From contig OY821777.1 of the NCBI GenBank assembly GCA_963682175.1, forward strand, positions 3,055,501 to 3,119,500: a stretch of 64,000 nucleotides of DNA, in the 5' to 3' direction. Below the pieces are notes generated by a model. The model had not been told where the DNA came from and made no database searches. It saw only the letters and a program-made list of their open reading frames with translations. This DNA comes from Triglochin maritima. Taxonomy: Eukaryota > Streptophyta > Magnoliopsida > Alismatales > Juncaginaceae. Shown here piece after piece: positions 28,837 through 40,900 of the stretch. Numbering within the stretch: position 1 is the stretch's first letter; the number at the start of each line of letters is the position of its first letter. The position numbers and the translations under genes were made by a program.

Positions 28837-30350
28837 TGTAGGATCATTATGAGTCGTTAATTCTAATCAATTTTAAGCTTGAATTCCTATGTAAATAGCA
28901 AGATGTGCAGTGGAAACAATTTAAACAAAATAGGGAAAAATAAAGCAAACCACAATGGACACGAATGTTTTTATAGAGGTTCGGTATCCCGCCTACTTCC
29001 TCTCTTGCAAGCTCCGCTCGACTCCACGAGCTCCGCTCACGACTTCACCATCTGCTCTCTGTTCCGGGCCGGGAGACAACGCCTTACAAAGCAAGCTCCG
29101 CGAACAACCTCGCGAACTTGGTTTTCTCCTCTCACAATCTGAGATGGATACTTCAGGCTTTCACCAAAATATCTACTTCTTTTAACAGCAAGATTGAGTG
29201 GAACAACACTTTCTAACTTAAACACACTTTGAGTAGGATATATCAATGATCAAATGTGTGGAATTAGGCTTGCAAAGTATGATTGGGGAATTAGAAGCTT
29301 GTGAGTTTCTCTTAGTGTATATGACAATATGGAGTGTAATAACTGTTGAAATGTGTCTTGGTAATATCTATTTATAAGCTCCTAAGGGATTATAGTCGTT
29401 GGAATTAATAAGGTAAATGTTTGTGTAAGAAACACAAAACAAAATTGAGCAGGTCACAGTTCGGGTTAAGTTCAGAAATAGGTCAAACGGTCGACTGGAT
29501 GACGTCTAGAAAAGTCTAGAGACGTCCAGGAACAAAACGGTCGACCGAACATGGGTCGATCGAACGAACAAGGCTATAACTTAAGTTCACTTAATTGAAC
29601 GGTCGAACTAAAATGTGGGACGGTCGATCGTTCGTGGAGTGCAGAAATAATATTCAGGAAAGTCTAGGGACAAATGGTCGACCAGAGACTATGGAACTGT
29701 CGACCGGAAACTTCCAGACACTTAGGGGTTCAAGAGATGTTTATGTTCAGTCGACCAAAACTAGGTCCACAGTCGACCGGTGGTCACATGTATTTTTGGG
29801 GTATGGATAAAAATGTGAATACAACTGTTGGTATAATACGGCAAGTCCAACGGTCAAATGACACGTGTAGACAGTCGAACAAAATGTTCAAAATGGTCGA
29901 CCAGTTTAACACTATTGGCTAACAGATTAACTGATCCAATCGGTCGAACAGATAACTCGTTCGGTCGACTGATTTTGCTCAGACAGTTCAAGTTTAAGTA
30001 TTACTGTTTTTCGGTGTAAGTTTGTGTGACCTATTGAAGTCCAAATGGTATGAGATTTTGTGTGACTTCTACAAGAAACATATTGTGTATGTGATTAGTT
30101 ATTTACTCTAGTATGGTCAAGTATACACAAGTTCCTAAGATTCAAAAGAAATATATAATTACATGTCTTCAAAAAGCTTGATTACGTGTCTTGACTTGTA
30201 TTCATTTCTTCGTTGAGTCTTGATCACCTGTAGACGTTAGCACAATACAATATGTATGACATGCATAATGTGCGTTACACTGCATTTGATTGCTATTAAG
30301 ATTTTGTTGATTAAATCATCAAAACATGGATTAAGGCCTAAAAGTCAACA
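28837..30350 (-). mobile_element. Solo copia-type LTR, TSD CTTGT, with palindrome cluster 3
   Basis: A 1514-bp unit is flanked by CTTGT at 28832-28836 and 30351-30355. On the minus strand it starts TGTTGACTTTTAGGCC and ends GATCCTACA, a form familiar from plant copia LTRs. It contains the degenerate palindrome cluster at 29488-29971 and, near 28970, the GAGGTTCGGTATCCCGCCTA motif common in such LTRs. There is no internal coding sequence, so it is a solo LTR. Confidence 0.8.
29488..29971. repeat. Paired palindromic decamers, cluster 3 (degenerate)
   Basis: One exact CGGTCGACCG (29538) and about a dozen variants occur at 29488, 29553, 29600, 29621, 29675, 29697, 29748, 29770, 29851, 29872, 29894, 29941 and 29962. 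Most lie 21-22 bp from a neighbour. Typical variants (CAGTCGACCA, CGGTCGACTG) are C-to-T or G-to-A changes at CpG or CNG positions, as expected from methylcytosine decay. Confidence 0.8.
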
Positions 30351-30534
30351 CTTGTGTGACTTGGACTCATTGGATTTTGGTTATTAGCGTGGTTTGTAAA
30401 GATTTTCTTGAATTCCACATTTATTATGTCTTTGGATTCCGACATCCATATGTATATGAATTTTCCGATTCTATCGGAATATCCCTACAAAATTTGACCC
30501 CATTAACCAAAATTCTTGAAAATTTGATTAGTAG

Positions 30535-31361
30535 TAGGGGTGTAATCGATCTCTAAACGAGCGATCTGAGCCTACTCAAGATCGTCTCGTTAAGGATTTC
30601 GAGTGAAAAATTCTGCTCGTGCTCATCTCGACTTGCTCGCTAGCGGCTCACGAGCGGCTCGTTAACCTAAATCTTTTTTTTTTGGTATTGAATTCCTAAT
30701 AATGTTGTCCTAACAAGTAAATTATAAGATTACTTAAGACAAATATAATAATAGTTACTAACACAATTTTAAAATTAACACATAAAATAAAACACAATCT
30801 TATAAATTATACAACAACATCAACATCTTATAAATAAGATTATACACTTGGATCAAACAAAATCAACACAATATTAAAATCAAACACAATCTCCTAAATT
30901 ATAGGATAACTCACAACATCTACATCTTATAAATAAGATCATCCACCTGACCCAAACCTTAATTTATTTGAACTTTTGGTGTAGAAAAAAATGAGAAAAA
31001 GAAAAGAAATAATAATAATGGAAAAAACAAAAAGTTTAAGACTAATAAGGTTTTGATTCTTATGAGTATTTTGGTTTGATTTGTTAAATGGATTGTTGGG
31101 TTTGGTAAATTAGTTTATTAAATGAGTTTTAAACTTTACCGATTGGGTAATTGGATAGAATATTCAGGTTAATCAAATAATTGGATATAGTAATCAGGTT
31201 TCGAGCGATAATTGAGCGAGCACCGAATGAGCATCGAGCGAGCGGGGTCTGCTCGTGCTCGGCTCGTTACTAACCGATCTGAGCAATTTCGAGCAAAATC
31301 AGAGCAAAATCGAGCGAACATCGAGCGATCTATCGATCCTGAGCAGAACTTGACAACCCTA
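30535..31361. mobile_element. Non-autonomous hAT element, 8-bp TSD ATTAGTAG
   Basis: An 827-bp unit is flanked by perfect ATTAGTAG copies (30527-30534 and 31362-31369), the 8-bp duplication of hAT transposons. The ends TAGGGGTGTA and TTGACAACCCTA are imperfect terminal inverted repeats. Subterminal regions are rich in GAGC/GCTC motifs (GCTCACGAGCGGCTCG near 30645 and GAGCGAGCGGGG near 31225), as in known plant hAT MITEs; the middle is AT-rich. No transposase is encoded. It lies about 600 bp upstream of the UPL3 ATG. Confidence 0.85.
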
Positions 31362-31369
31362 ATTAGTAG

Positions 31370-31964
31370 TATTGTTTGTTTGCTCGTACATGGATATCCT
31401 AACCCGAATACATACAAAACATAATTATAGAAGAAGATGTATCCAATTCTAATACGACGAATCCAAATACAGAGAAAGAAAATTTTCCATTTTGATACAA
31501 TTCTTGATTTATATATTTTAATATTAATAAAAAAGTTTCGAATACTGTTTCATTTATAGATTATCTTGTCCATAACCATTCAACTTGCACCCTATTGCCA
31601 AAATCAGGTTTAACAAGAATTCGGAATTAAAAAAAACGAAAGTAAGTCGATACATTTCGGACTTGGTTAAAGCAAACGGATCCTTGATTAAAGTTGACAC
31701 GAACATAATAAGATCCGCTTCTTCTCTCCCCCCTCTCGTTCGGAGTCGGTTAATTGGTTCCACACACCATACCATACCATACCATACCACTAAAGCTAAC
31801 AAACACACGCTACAAAAGCCTCCCAAAATCCCAAATCTCCGCCACCGCCCGACCCCGTCCCTTCCAAAACCCTAGAAATTCCCCCTTCCCGATGCCCCGC
31901 GACCGGACCCCCGTCGCCTGATCGCCTCCCCCGGGGGCGAAAAAGGTGTTCCCTTTACCCTTGT
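31370..31964 (+). promoter_or_regulatory. UPL3 promoter and 5' leader
   Basis: AT-rich DNA turning GC-rich near the start codon. It includes a short ACCAT tandem run (31766-31789) and a pyrimidine-rich leader. No certain TATA box was identified. Confidence 0.4.
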
Positions 31965-34900
31965 ATGGAAACGCGAAGCCGGAAGCGGGCGGAGACCTCT
32001 TCTTCGCAGCCACCCACCACCCGCGCCGCCAAGCGATCCCGGACCTCGTCGGCTTCCTTCCCTTCTCCCCCCGCCACCCGGTCTCGCCGACGCAAGCAGC
32101 CACCGATGGAGCCTTCCGATCCGTCCGTCCCCCGCCGGAGGGGGGCGGTTGATAAGGGGAAAGAGAAGGAGCCCGAGGGGTCTAGGGTTAGAGACCACCG
32201 GGGTTTGGACCCCGACCGGGATCAGGATTGTCCGGATGACGATAACGATAGCGAGGCCGGAGCCGGGATTTTGCATCAGAATTTTACGTCCGCTAGTAGT
32301 GCTCTTCAGGGGCTTCTGAGGAAGCTTGGGGCTGGGTTGGATGATTTGCTTCCGTCCTCCGCTTTGTCTGGATCGTCGTCTTCACAGCAGTCCGGGAGGT
32401 TCAAGAAGATGCTTTCCGGCCTTAGGGCGGAAGGCGAAGAGGGGAAGCAGGTCGAGGCTTTGACACAGTTGTGTGATATATTGGCTGTCGGGACCGAGGA
32501 CTCTCTTGGGTCTTTCTCCGTCGATTCTTTCGTGCCGGTGCTTGTTGGGTTGCTTAATCATGAGAGTAATCCGGATATAATGTTGCTCGCTGCCAGGGCA
32601 CTTACTCATCTTTGTGATGTCTTGCCGACTTCGTGTGCTGCCGTGGTGCATTATGGTGCCGTCACGTGCTTCGTTGCCCGGCTTCTTACGATTGAGTATA
32701 TGGACTTGGCTGAACAGGTGTGTGTGTTTATTTGTAATTTGTTCTTTAGTGTTGCACAACTAATTTCGTAGGTACTGTTGATTTGAATTGGGCCTGTCAT
32801 TCTTGCAATTATGACTGTCCTGCATACGTTCTCTTTTGGTTTATGCTTCCATAGGATAACATACGGGCATTGTAAATAGGGATGATTATCTAATCAATAG
32901 CAAGTAAATTGTTAACTTTAGGAGAATGCTTATTGGCAATGATCACCGACCCTTTAGATATACCATGAGTTGGAGGTGCCTCTGAGGAAATAGCTATCCT
33001 TGCTTTCAAAGAAGCTGCACAAATGCATGACTCCTGGATAGGCCCTTGTGGCTGAATTTTGGGCTGTGTGATTAATTGGCTTCCATGTCCCAACTTTAGA
33101 ATTGACACTAGGCCCTAGCACCTTATTTTTTCCCTCTTTGCTAATGCAAACTACCATGGGATTAGATGTTTTTACTAACATGCCAGCAATTTTTCCACCA
33201 TTAAATTTTGTATCTCCTCAAATAGTTTCCTAACTGCTATGTCGGATGCTGTTTTCACATGCAGTCGTTGCAAGCCCTAAAGAAGATCTCGCAAGAACAC
33301 CCAACTGCTTGCTTACGTGCTGGTGCACTCATGGCAGTCTTGTCATATCTTGATTTTTTCTCTACTGGTGTGCAGGTAGTGGATAACTGCATATGTCTTA
33401 AGTTGCTCAGGTATTGTTTTGATTCCGACAGATTATTCATTCAATTGTTCTGCAGAGAGTAGCACTTTCTACAGCAGCAAACATGTGCAAGAAGTTACCA
33501 TCCGATGCAGCTGATTTTGTTATGGAAGCAATTCCCTTACTCACAAACCTTCTAAATTATCACGATTCCAAGGTACGATATCTACGAGAGAAGTCATTGG
33601 TTATCGTTTTTTTTGATAATGGTTGAAATAATCATATGGAAAAGGTTGTGTTTCTTTAGTTGGATTATGCATCAAGCAGTTATTTTTTTATGAATAACCT
33701 ACAGGTTTTGGAGCATGCTTCTGTCTGCTTAACTCGCATTGCTGAGGCATTTGCATCATCCCCAGAGAAATTAGATGAACTATGTGGTCATGGACTGGTC
33801 GGGCAGGCTGCTGCACTTATATCCACCAGCAACACTGGAGGTGGTCAGGCATCTCTTAGCATATCCACGTACACGGTAAGCATTTGTTTTAAATTTTTGA
33901 GTTTCCCCCTCTCATTGGTTGAGGTTCCCTCTTCCGTCTATTTAACTTTCTGACGTGCCAATAATTTTCAGGGTTTAATTCGCCTTCTGTCAACTTGCGC
34001 AAGTGGATCCGCCTTAGGTGCCAAGACCCTTCATCTTCTTGGCATTAGTGGCATTCTAAAGGATATACTTTCTGGTTCTAGTCTTGTCGCCAGTGTTTCT
34101 GTTTCACCAACTTTGACAAGACCACCAGAGCAGGTATTCTCTGTCATTTTGTTTTTTTTTCTTTGGTAAGTTTCTGTGAATTCATTTTCTCATGTAACTA
34201 ATTCAAAGTTCAGAATAGGAATCTATAACATCAATTGCTACTTGATTGAGTTCATTTGAGCACTTGGAACACTGAAACAATTTGAATTTGTCATTTTGTC
34301 ATAATGCTTATTACACTCATATCCTCTGCTTGGATGCATGTTTAAGCAGTTGGCGCTCTGTGCTTTCCTGCTTCAATTGCCTTGTTGACGTCGTCTTTGA
34401 GTCTGAATTTTCTTAAGTTCTTTTTGGTAAAAGTACTTAACTGTCGATCTGAGACATCTTCAAAAAAACATACTGTGTTTTCATCTGTAACCTGTCAACA
34501 TTAGAATTTTGATGCAGTGGCAATTTTCTGCTTATATTGGTTAGGTGTTAGCCTCAGTTTTGTTGATCAACAATGCAAGTTGCATTGTTATCCGTGCAGT
34601 CTTTCTACATTATCGACAAAGCATTTTAATTGAAACTGGTGGACCTTCAAAGGATCCCTCATTTCATGTGGGCTCTGGTACGTGGGATGAGCTTTGGTTT
34701 TTCTATCATAAGCTACTTGGGAGATTGAAATGACAAGTCTAAGGGTCTGCATTGGTATATGCCTGTGGTTATGGCAGAATGCATGGATTTGTACTTTCTT
34801 GGGCAATAGTAGGAGAGTTTGTTAATGTGGATTGTGGATGGACTTAACCCGGAGATATTGTTAGTGTATAATCATGAGGAAACACATGAACAGCTATCTA

Positions 34901-37900
34901 GAGTGCTAGACGTATTTCATGGGTTTCAGCCAAAAGATAAAAATAAATAAGAATGATACGGTAACAATATTTTTCCGTCTTAAATTTGTAATGCCTGGAA
35001 AGATTTATAGTATATTTCTTACGAATTATACTAGGAAAATATATAACAATTATACTAGGTCTCAGAAAGTGATGAAGAGGTCTTTGGAAGGGATATAGTA
35101 CTTTATCTTGAACTTATGTACAACATGAGATAAGCTGGCCAATTCATAAAACACCAGTATGAAATGCGACTTATTTATGTACAATATTCACTTCCAATTC
35201 CTAGCAGGTATGCTAGATTTCAGATTTCTTATAGTTTTTTGGATGCAAGCATGAAGTGGTTTCCAAAAAACTGAAATTGAAATGAATTACTGCAACAAAG
35301 TGCTTGAAGCCTTGAACCTTAATTATTGGAATAATAAGTTAGTTTTCTTCCACTCAATTTATATGCAAGGCTGTGAGGCTGTGCCAATGCCAGCTGATAT
35401 GTTTAAGCTTTGGTTGTATGTATAGTTCTTAATTGCAACCAACTTCTATTTTTGTGCAGTCTAGTCTCTGGAACACTTTATAGCAAAACTCATACCAGAC
35501 TTTTTTTCATTTGCGTTTTAATCTCCAATTTCTTGCATTGCCATTGATTTACAAATTCACAACGTAGTTGTCACTTTAAAATACTTACAGATTGGCACTC
35601 CTAAATCTTAACTATGAAACTTAGTTTGTTTATGCAACTTCGGATTACGATCTCATGTAAACTATATAAGGCTGCAAGAGTACTTTTCTATCTTTAGAAT
35701 TTTGAAATTTGGTCCATGATGTCTTGCAAAGAAGATAATCCTCCTTATTCGTTTATATATTAGATAATGTTATTGTTTCAGGTTTATAATTGTCTGGTCA
35801 CTTCAATTTTATTTATATTCTAAAAAATTGTCCTGTCATTATGAAATTTCCTGATCATGTGATGCAATGTAAGACTTGTAACTAAGCCAATTTTGTTGAA
35901 TAGATTTTTGAGATCGTGAACCTAGCGGATGAGCTTCTACCTCCCCTACCACAAGGAACCATCTCTCTCCCAGTAATTCTAAATACCTTTGCTAAAGGTT
36001 CGGCTGCAAAGCGATCCTCATCTAACGCAGCAAGGAGCATAGAAGATTCCAACGGCATGGCAAACACCATTTCAGCCCGCGAAAAATTACTGCATGATCA
36101 ACCTGAACTTCTACAGCAGTTTGGGATGGATCTACTTCCTGTTTCAATTCAGGTTTGTGAACGAATTTTATAATATATTCTTAATTGGTCTTGGCTTATT
36201 ACCATATAGTACATTGTTCTTATTATTTTTCTTGCAATTTCCTCTTTCCTGGAGCAGATATATGGATCTAGCGTGAATGGCCCAGTTCGCCATAAATGTC
36301 TCTCTGTCATTGCTAAGTTGATGTATTTTAGCAGTGCCGACATGATCCAATCTCTTCACGGTGCAACAAACATATCTAGGTAATTTGTCTTGCTTCAACT
36401 CTTATTTTCCGTTGTTTTACTTATTTTAGCGATCTAATACAATTTGTTTCCTTTTTCTATTAAGTTTCTTGGCTGGTGTTTTGGCGTGGAAAGATCCACA
36501 AGTCTTGATTACTGCACTCCAGATAGCAGAAATTCTCATGGAGAAGCTTCCAGGGACTTTTTCAAAGATGTTTGTGAGAGAAGGTGTTGTTCATGCTATA
36601 GACTTGCTCATTCAATCCGACTCAGGCGCTGCTTCTTCCTTGCATCCGTCCCCGGCTGAGAAGGATAACGATTCCTTGACTGGAAGTTCTCGTTCTCGAC
36701 GCTATCGTCGCCGTAGTGGTGGTCCTAGTGGACCAGTGAGTGTCTTGGAAGAGTCTATTCGTTCTGTTCACGGAAATATAAGTGCCACCCCAACTTCTGC
36801 AGAAGTGATCACTACTAACCCCAACCTTCGCACAACTGTTAGTGAACGTGCCAAGGTCTTCAAGGATAAGTATTTCCCCTCTGATGTAGGAGGGACTGAA
36901 GTTGGAATCAGTGATGACCTTCTTCGTCTAAAGAAGCTCTGTGCCAAGTTGAATGCCAATGTTGATGATTCGAAGTCTAAATCCAAAGGTAAATCCAGAG
37001 CTTCTGGAATCCGCTCTTTCTCTCTATCTGCTGACATGGAGGGAGAACTGGATGGAGTTATATCAGAAATGCTTATGGAGCTGGGCAAAGGGGATGGTGT
37101 CTCCACTTTTGAATTCATTGGTAGTGGAGTTGTTTCTGCACTGCTGAATTACCTATCCTGTGGAACCTTTTCGAAAGAGAGGGTATCAGAGGCAACCTTG
37201 CCAAAGCTTCGCTATGAAGTTCTCAGAAGATTCAAGACTTTTGTTGCTGTCGCTCTTCCTGCAGATCATAAGCAAGGGCATGGTGTGCCAATGACTGTAC
37301 TGGTTCAGAAGCTACAAAGTGCATTGTCCTCGTTGGAGCGCTTCCCACTTGTGCTTAGCCATCCATCTAGATCATCCAGTGGGAGTGTGCGCCTCTCATC
37401 TGGACTAAGTGCATTGTCCCACCCCCTCAAGTTGTGCCTCTGTAGGGCACGTGGAGATAAATCTCTTCGTGATTACTCTTCTAATGTTGTCCTAATAGAT
37501 CCTTTGGCTACTCTAGCGTCCGTTGAGGAGTTTCTCTGGCCAAGAGTTCAGCGTAGTGAATGCAGTCACAAGTCCACTCCAGCAGAAAATTCTGGGCCAG
37601 GATCTGGAGCTCCTGGAAGTGATCCTCCACCAGCGGCTGCTACGCCTGCTACCAGTCGTCGTCATTCAACCCGGTCTAGATCGTCAATGCCGTTAGGTGA
37701 TACAGGTGGTAATGAATCCCAAGCAGCACAAGCCAGTGCATCCAAGCGAAAGGGTAAGGAAGTCATAAAACCCCCGGCTTCTGACGACGCAAATAGGCCT
37801 CAAACTAGGAGTGCTGCACGTGCAAGGGCAGTCTCAGATCAAAATGCACAGAGAGATCCTATAGAAGAGGATTCTAGCTCTGAGGTGCGTATCTATAACT

Positions 37901-40900
37901 CCTCCTGTTTAACCTGTTTTCGCATGTTTAGTTTCTTCTCAAAAAATAGAACATTTTACTTGTAAGATACGTAGGCGTATGGTATACCATGATAATATCT
38001 TGATACCTTTAGCTGTATATCCCGAGACTGCAAATGGAATAAACAATGATAAATGTTTCTTGACGACTTAATGCTAGTGATGTCCTTATGGTTCTCTTCC
38101 ACAAAATGTGATTCAGTGTCATGTGACAGTGTTGTTTTATATGATTACTACCACTGCATGATGACCTAGGCTTGCCTACCGATAAAAAAAAGATGACCTA
38201 GACTTGCCTGGTTTGTAACTTTTTTATTCTTGAAATCATCTGTGTGGCATATTGTGCGGTGCATATGTAATTATTTTCTTGGTCAAAGTTACTCTGCTTT
38301 CTGCTCTGCAATTTATGTTCTGCTTAAGTTCTTTAATCATTCGTGCAGCGTGCTAATCAAAAAATAAAAATCATAATTGCAACATGTTTGTTCGTATTAC
38401 CAATAAAAAAGAATCTATATTACCGATAAAAACAATTAATCTATATTTTTCTTCTTTTTGTTTTTTCATTTTCTTCAGTCATCATGTCACATTTTTATTT
38501 ATCATGTTTCACAGTTTTACCATTTTTCATGCAGGATGAGGAATTAGATATGTCCCCCATTGACATTGATGATGCTTTGGTGATTGAAGACGATGGCATG
38601 TCAGAAGATGAAGATGATGTCCATGACGACGTAAGAGAATTGAACTTGTGGTTTTCTCTTAATGGATTTTACCCTGTTAGCATAAATTGGTCAATGTTGT
38701 ATACTTTGACATCAGGGGCCAGTCTTCCGTATGTCCATAAAACAGTCAGAATAATCCATCAAAAAGTCAGAAACATCAGGGGCTAGTCTTCAGTTTTTTT
38801 TATTGTAAGAAATAGTATTGTTGTGTTTCTAATTTGATTTTTGATTATTTATAAGAATGCCCAATTTGTCGAACCACTATATTTATGACAAGCAGGGTTA
38901 CGAACTGAGTAAGTCACGAAAACGAAAATCAGATGCTTAAATTTTCGTGCAAAATTATGTAGTGTCCTTGGCATGCAGAACTAGTTCTCCATTAGCTTGC
39001 TTATGAGATTGCTTTTTCTACAAAATGATATTATTATTTCACTTACACCATAGTTTATTGGTGAAATATCTAAAGTATGTCAAGATACAACATGTCAGCA
39101 CGAGTTCCTGAATATATATTTCACAATTGAAGTGTCAAGCAGGAGTAACATTATGACATAATAGTATGCTAGTCTCTATAAGGATTTTGTGGTTTGTGGT
39201 GTTGTGGACACTGGACTGGGTAGATAAGCATTACCATTAGATAATATGTTACTATTACTTTCATAAGAAGATTGTGATTTGCCCTTGTTTTATTTGATGT
39301 TGCACTATTGTAAACTGATTTTCCCCATTTTGATTTAATGTCAGGTTTTGAGAGGTCACCTTGTTCCTGACAAGGTACATGATGTGAAATTGGGCGACTC
39401 AAATGATGACGTCGCTAATACCTCTTCCACAAGTAACAACCCCACCCCACCTTCTCCTGGATTAACTGATAGAGCAGTTCCTGCAAGGGGTTCAGATTTA
39501 GATGAGTTCAAGAGTCAAAGCTCTTTAAGTTCAAGGGGCTCCATGTCATTTGCTTCTGCGGCCATGGCTGGAATGGCATCTGGTAGTGGCAGGGGTTTTA
39601 GGGGTGGTAGAGATTATCGAGGAGCACTTCACAGTGGTGCTTCAAATGATCCTCCCAAATTGGTGTTCTCTTCTGGCGGGAAGCCACTGAACAGACAGTT
39701 CACAGTCTACCAGGCTGTCCAGCGGCAACTTGTTTTTGAGGATGGCACTGACATTGAAAAGTCTAGTGGTCAAGATTTTATTCCCAGTGACGGGCCACGG
39801 CTCTGGGGTGACATATATACTATCACATATCAAAAGGCTGATGGTCAGCCTGACCAAGCTTCAGGTGGAGGATTAGCATCATCACCCCTACCTAAGCCTG
39901 CTAAATCCAATTCAGCTTCAAATTCCAGGTCTGATCCCCAGGGGCAAAGAGTGTCCCTTGTGGATAGTATCTTGCAAGGAGAATTACCATGCGATCTTGA
40001 AAAAACTAACAGCACTTACAATATTTTAGCTCTGTTACGTGTCTTAGAGGGGCTAAATCAGATTGCTCCTTGGCTAAGATTTCAGGCTATTGCTGATGAT
40101 TTTGCAGAAGGAAAACAATCTAGTCCGGGCGCACTTCATGTGGTGTTTGCAAAGGTTCCTCTGGAAGAATTTGTCAATAGTAAACTGACTCCTAAATTGA
40201 CAAGGCAAATCCAGGACGTTCTTGCATTGTGCAGTGGTAGTCTACCTACATGGTGCACACAACTAACAAAAGCATGCCCCTTCTTGTTTCCATTCGAAAC
40301 TAGAAGACAGTTCTTCTATTCTACCTCCTTTGGCTTGTCTAGAGCATTGCATCGTCTTCAACAACAGGGTGTTGACAACCATGGTTTGTCAAATGAGAGA
40401 GGAATGCGTGTTGGCAGACTGCAAAGACAAAAAGTCCGTGTCTCTAGAAATCGAATCATGGATTCTGCAGCAAAGGTCATGGAGATGTATTCAAGTCAAA
40501 AAGCTGTACTAGAAGTGGAATATTTCGGTGAGGTTGGCACAGGATTGGGTCCAACTCTTGAATTTTATACTCTCCTTAGTCATGAATTCCAAAAGGCTGA
40601 ACTTCAAATGTGGAGGAATGGTACTGCATCAGAACAAACTCAAATGGATGCTAAGGATGGAGAGCTTAGTGAAAGTGGTGTGCCTCAAACTAAAAAATCT
40701 GGTGAATTAGATGGTAGTGGGGGCCTCATACATAGTCCTCTTGGCCTGTTCCCTCGACCTCTGCCGCATAATGTTGATACATCTAACAGAAAGCCATTCT
40801 TTAAAGTGCTTGAACATTTCCGTTTGATTGGTCGAGTTATGGCAAAAGCTCTTCAAGATGGAAGACTTTTAGATTTGCCATTTTCAGTGGCCTTCTATAA

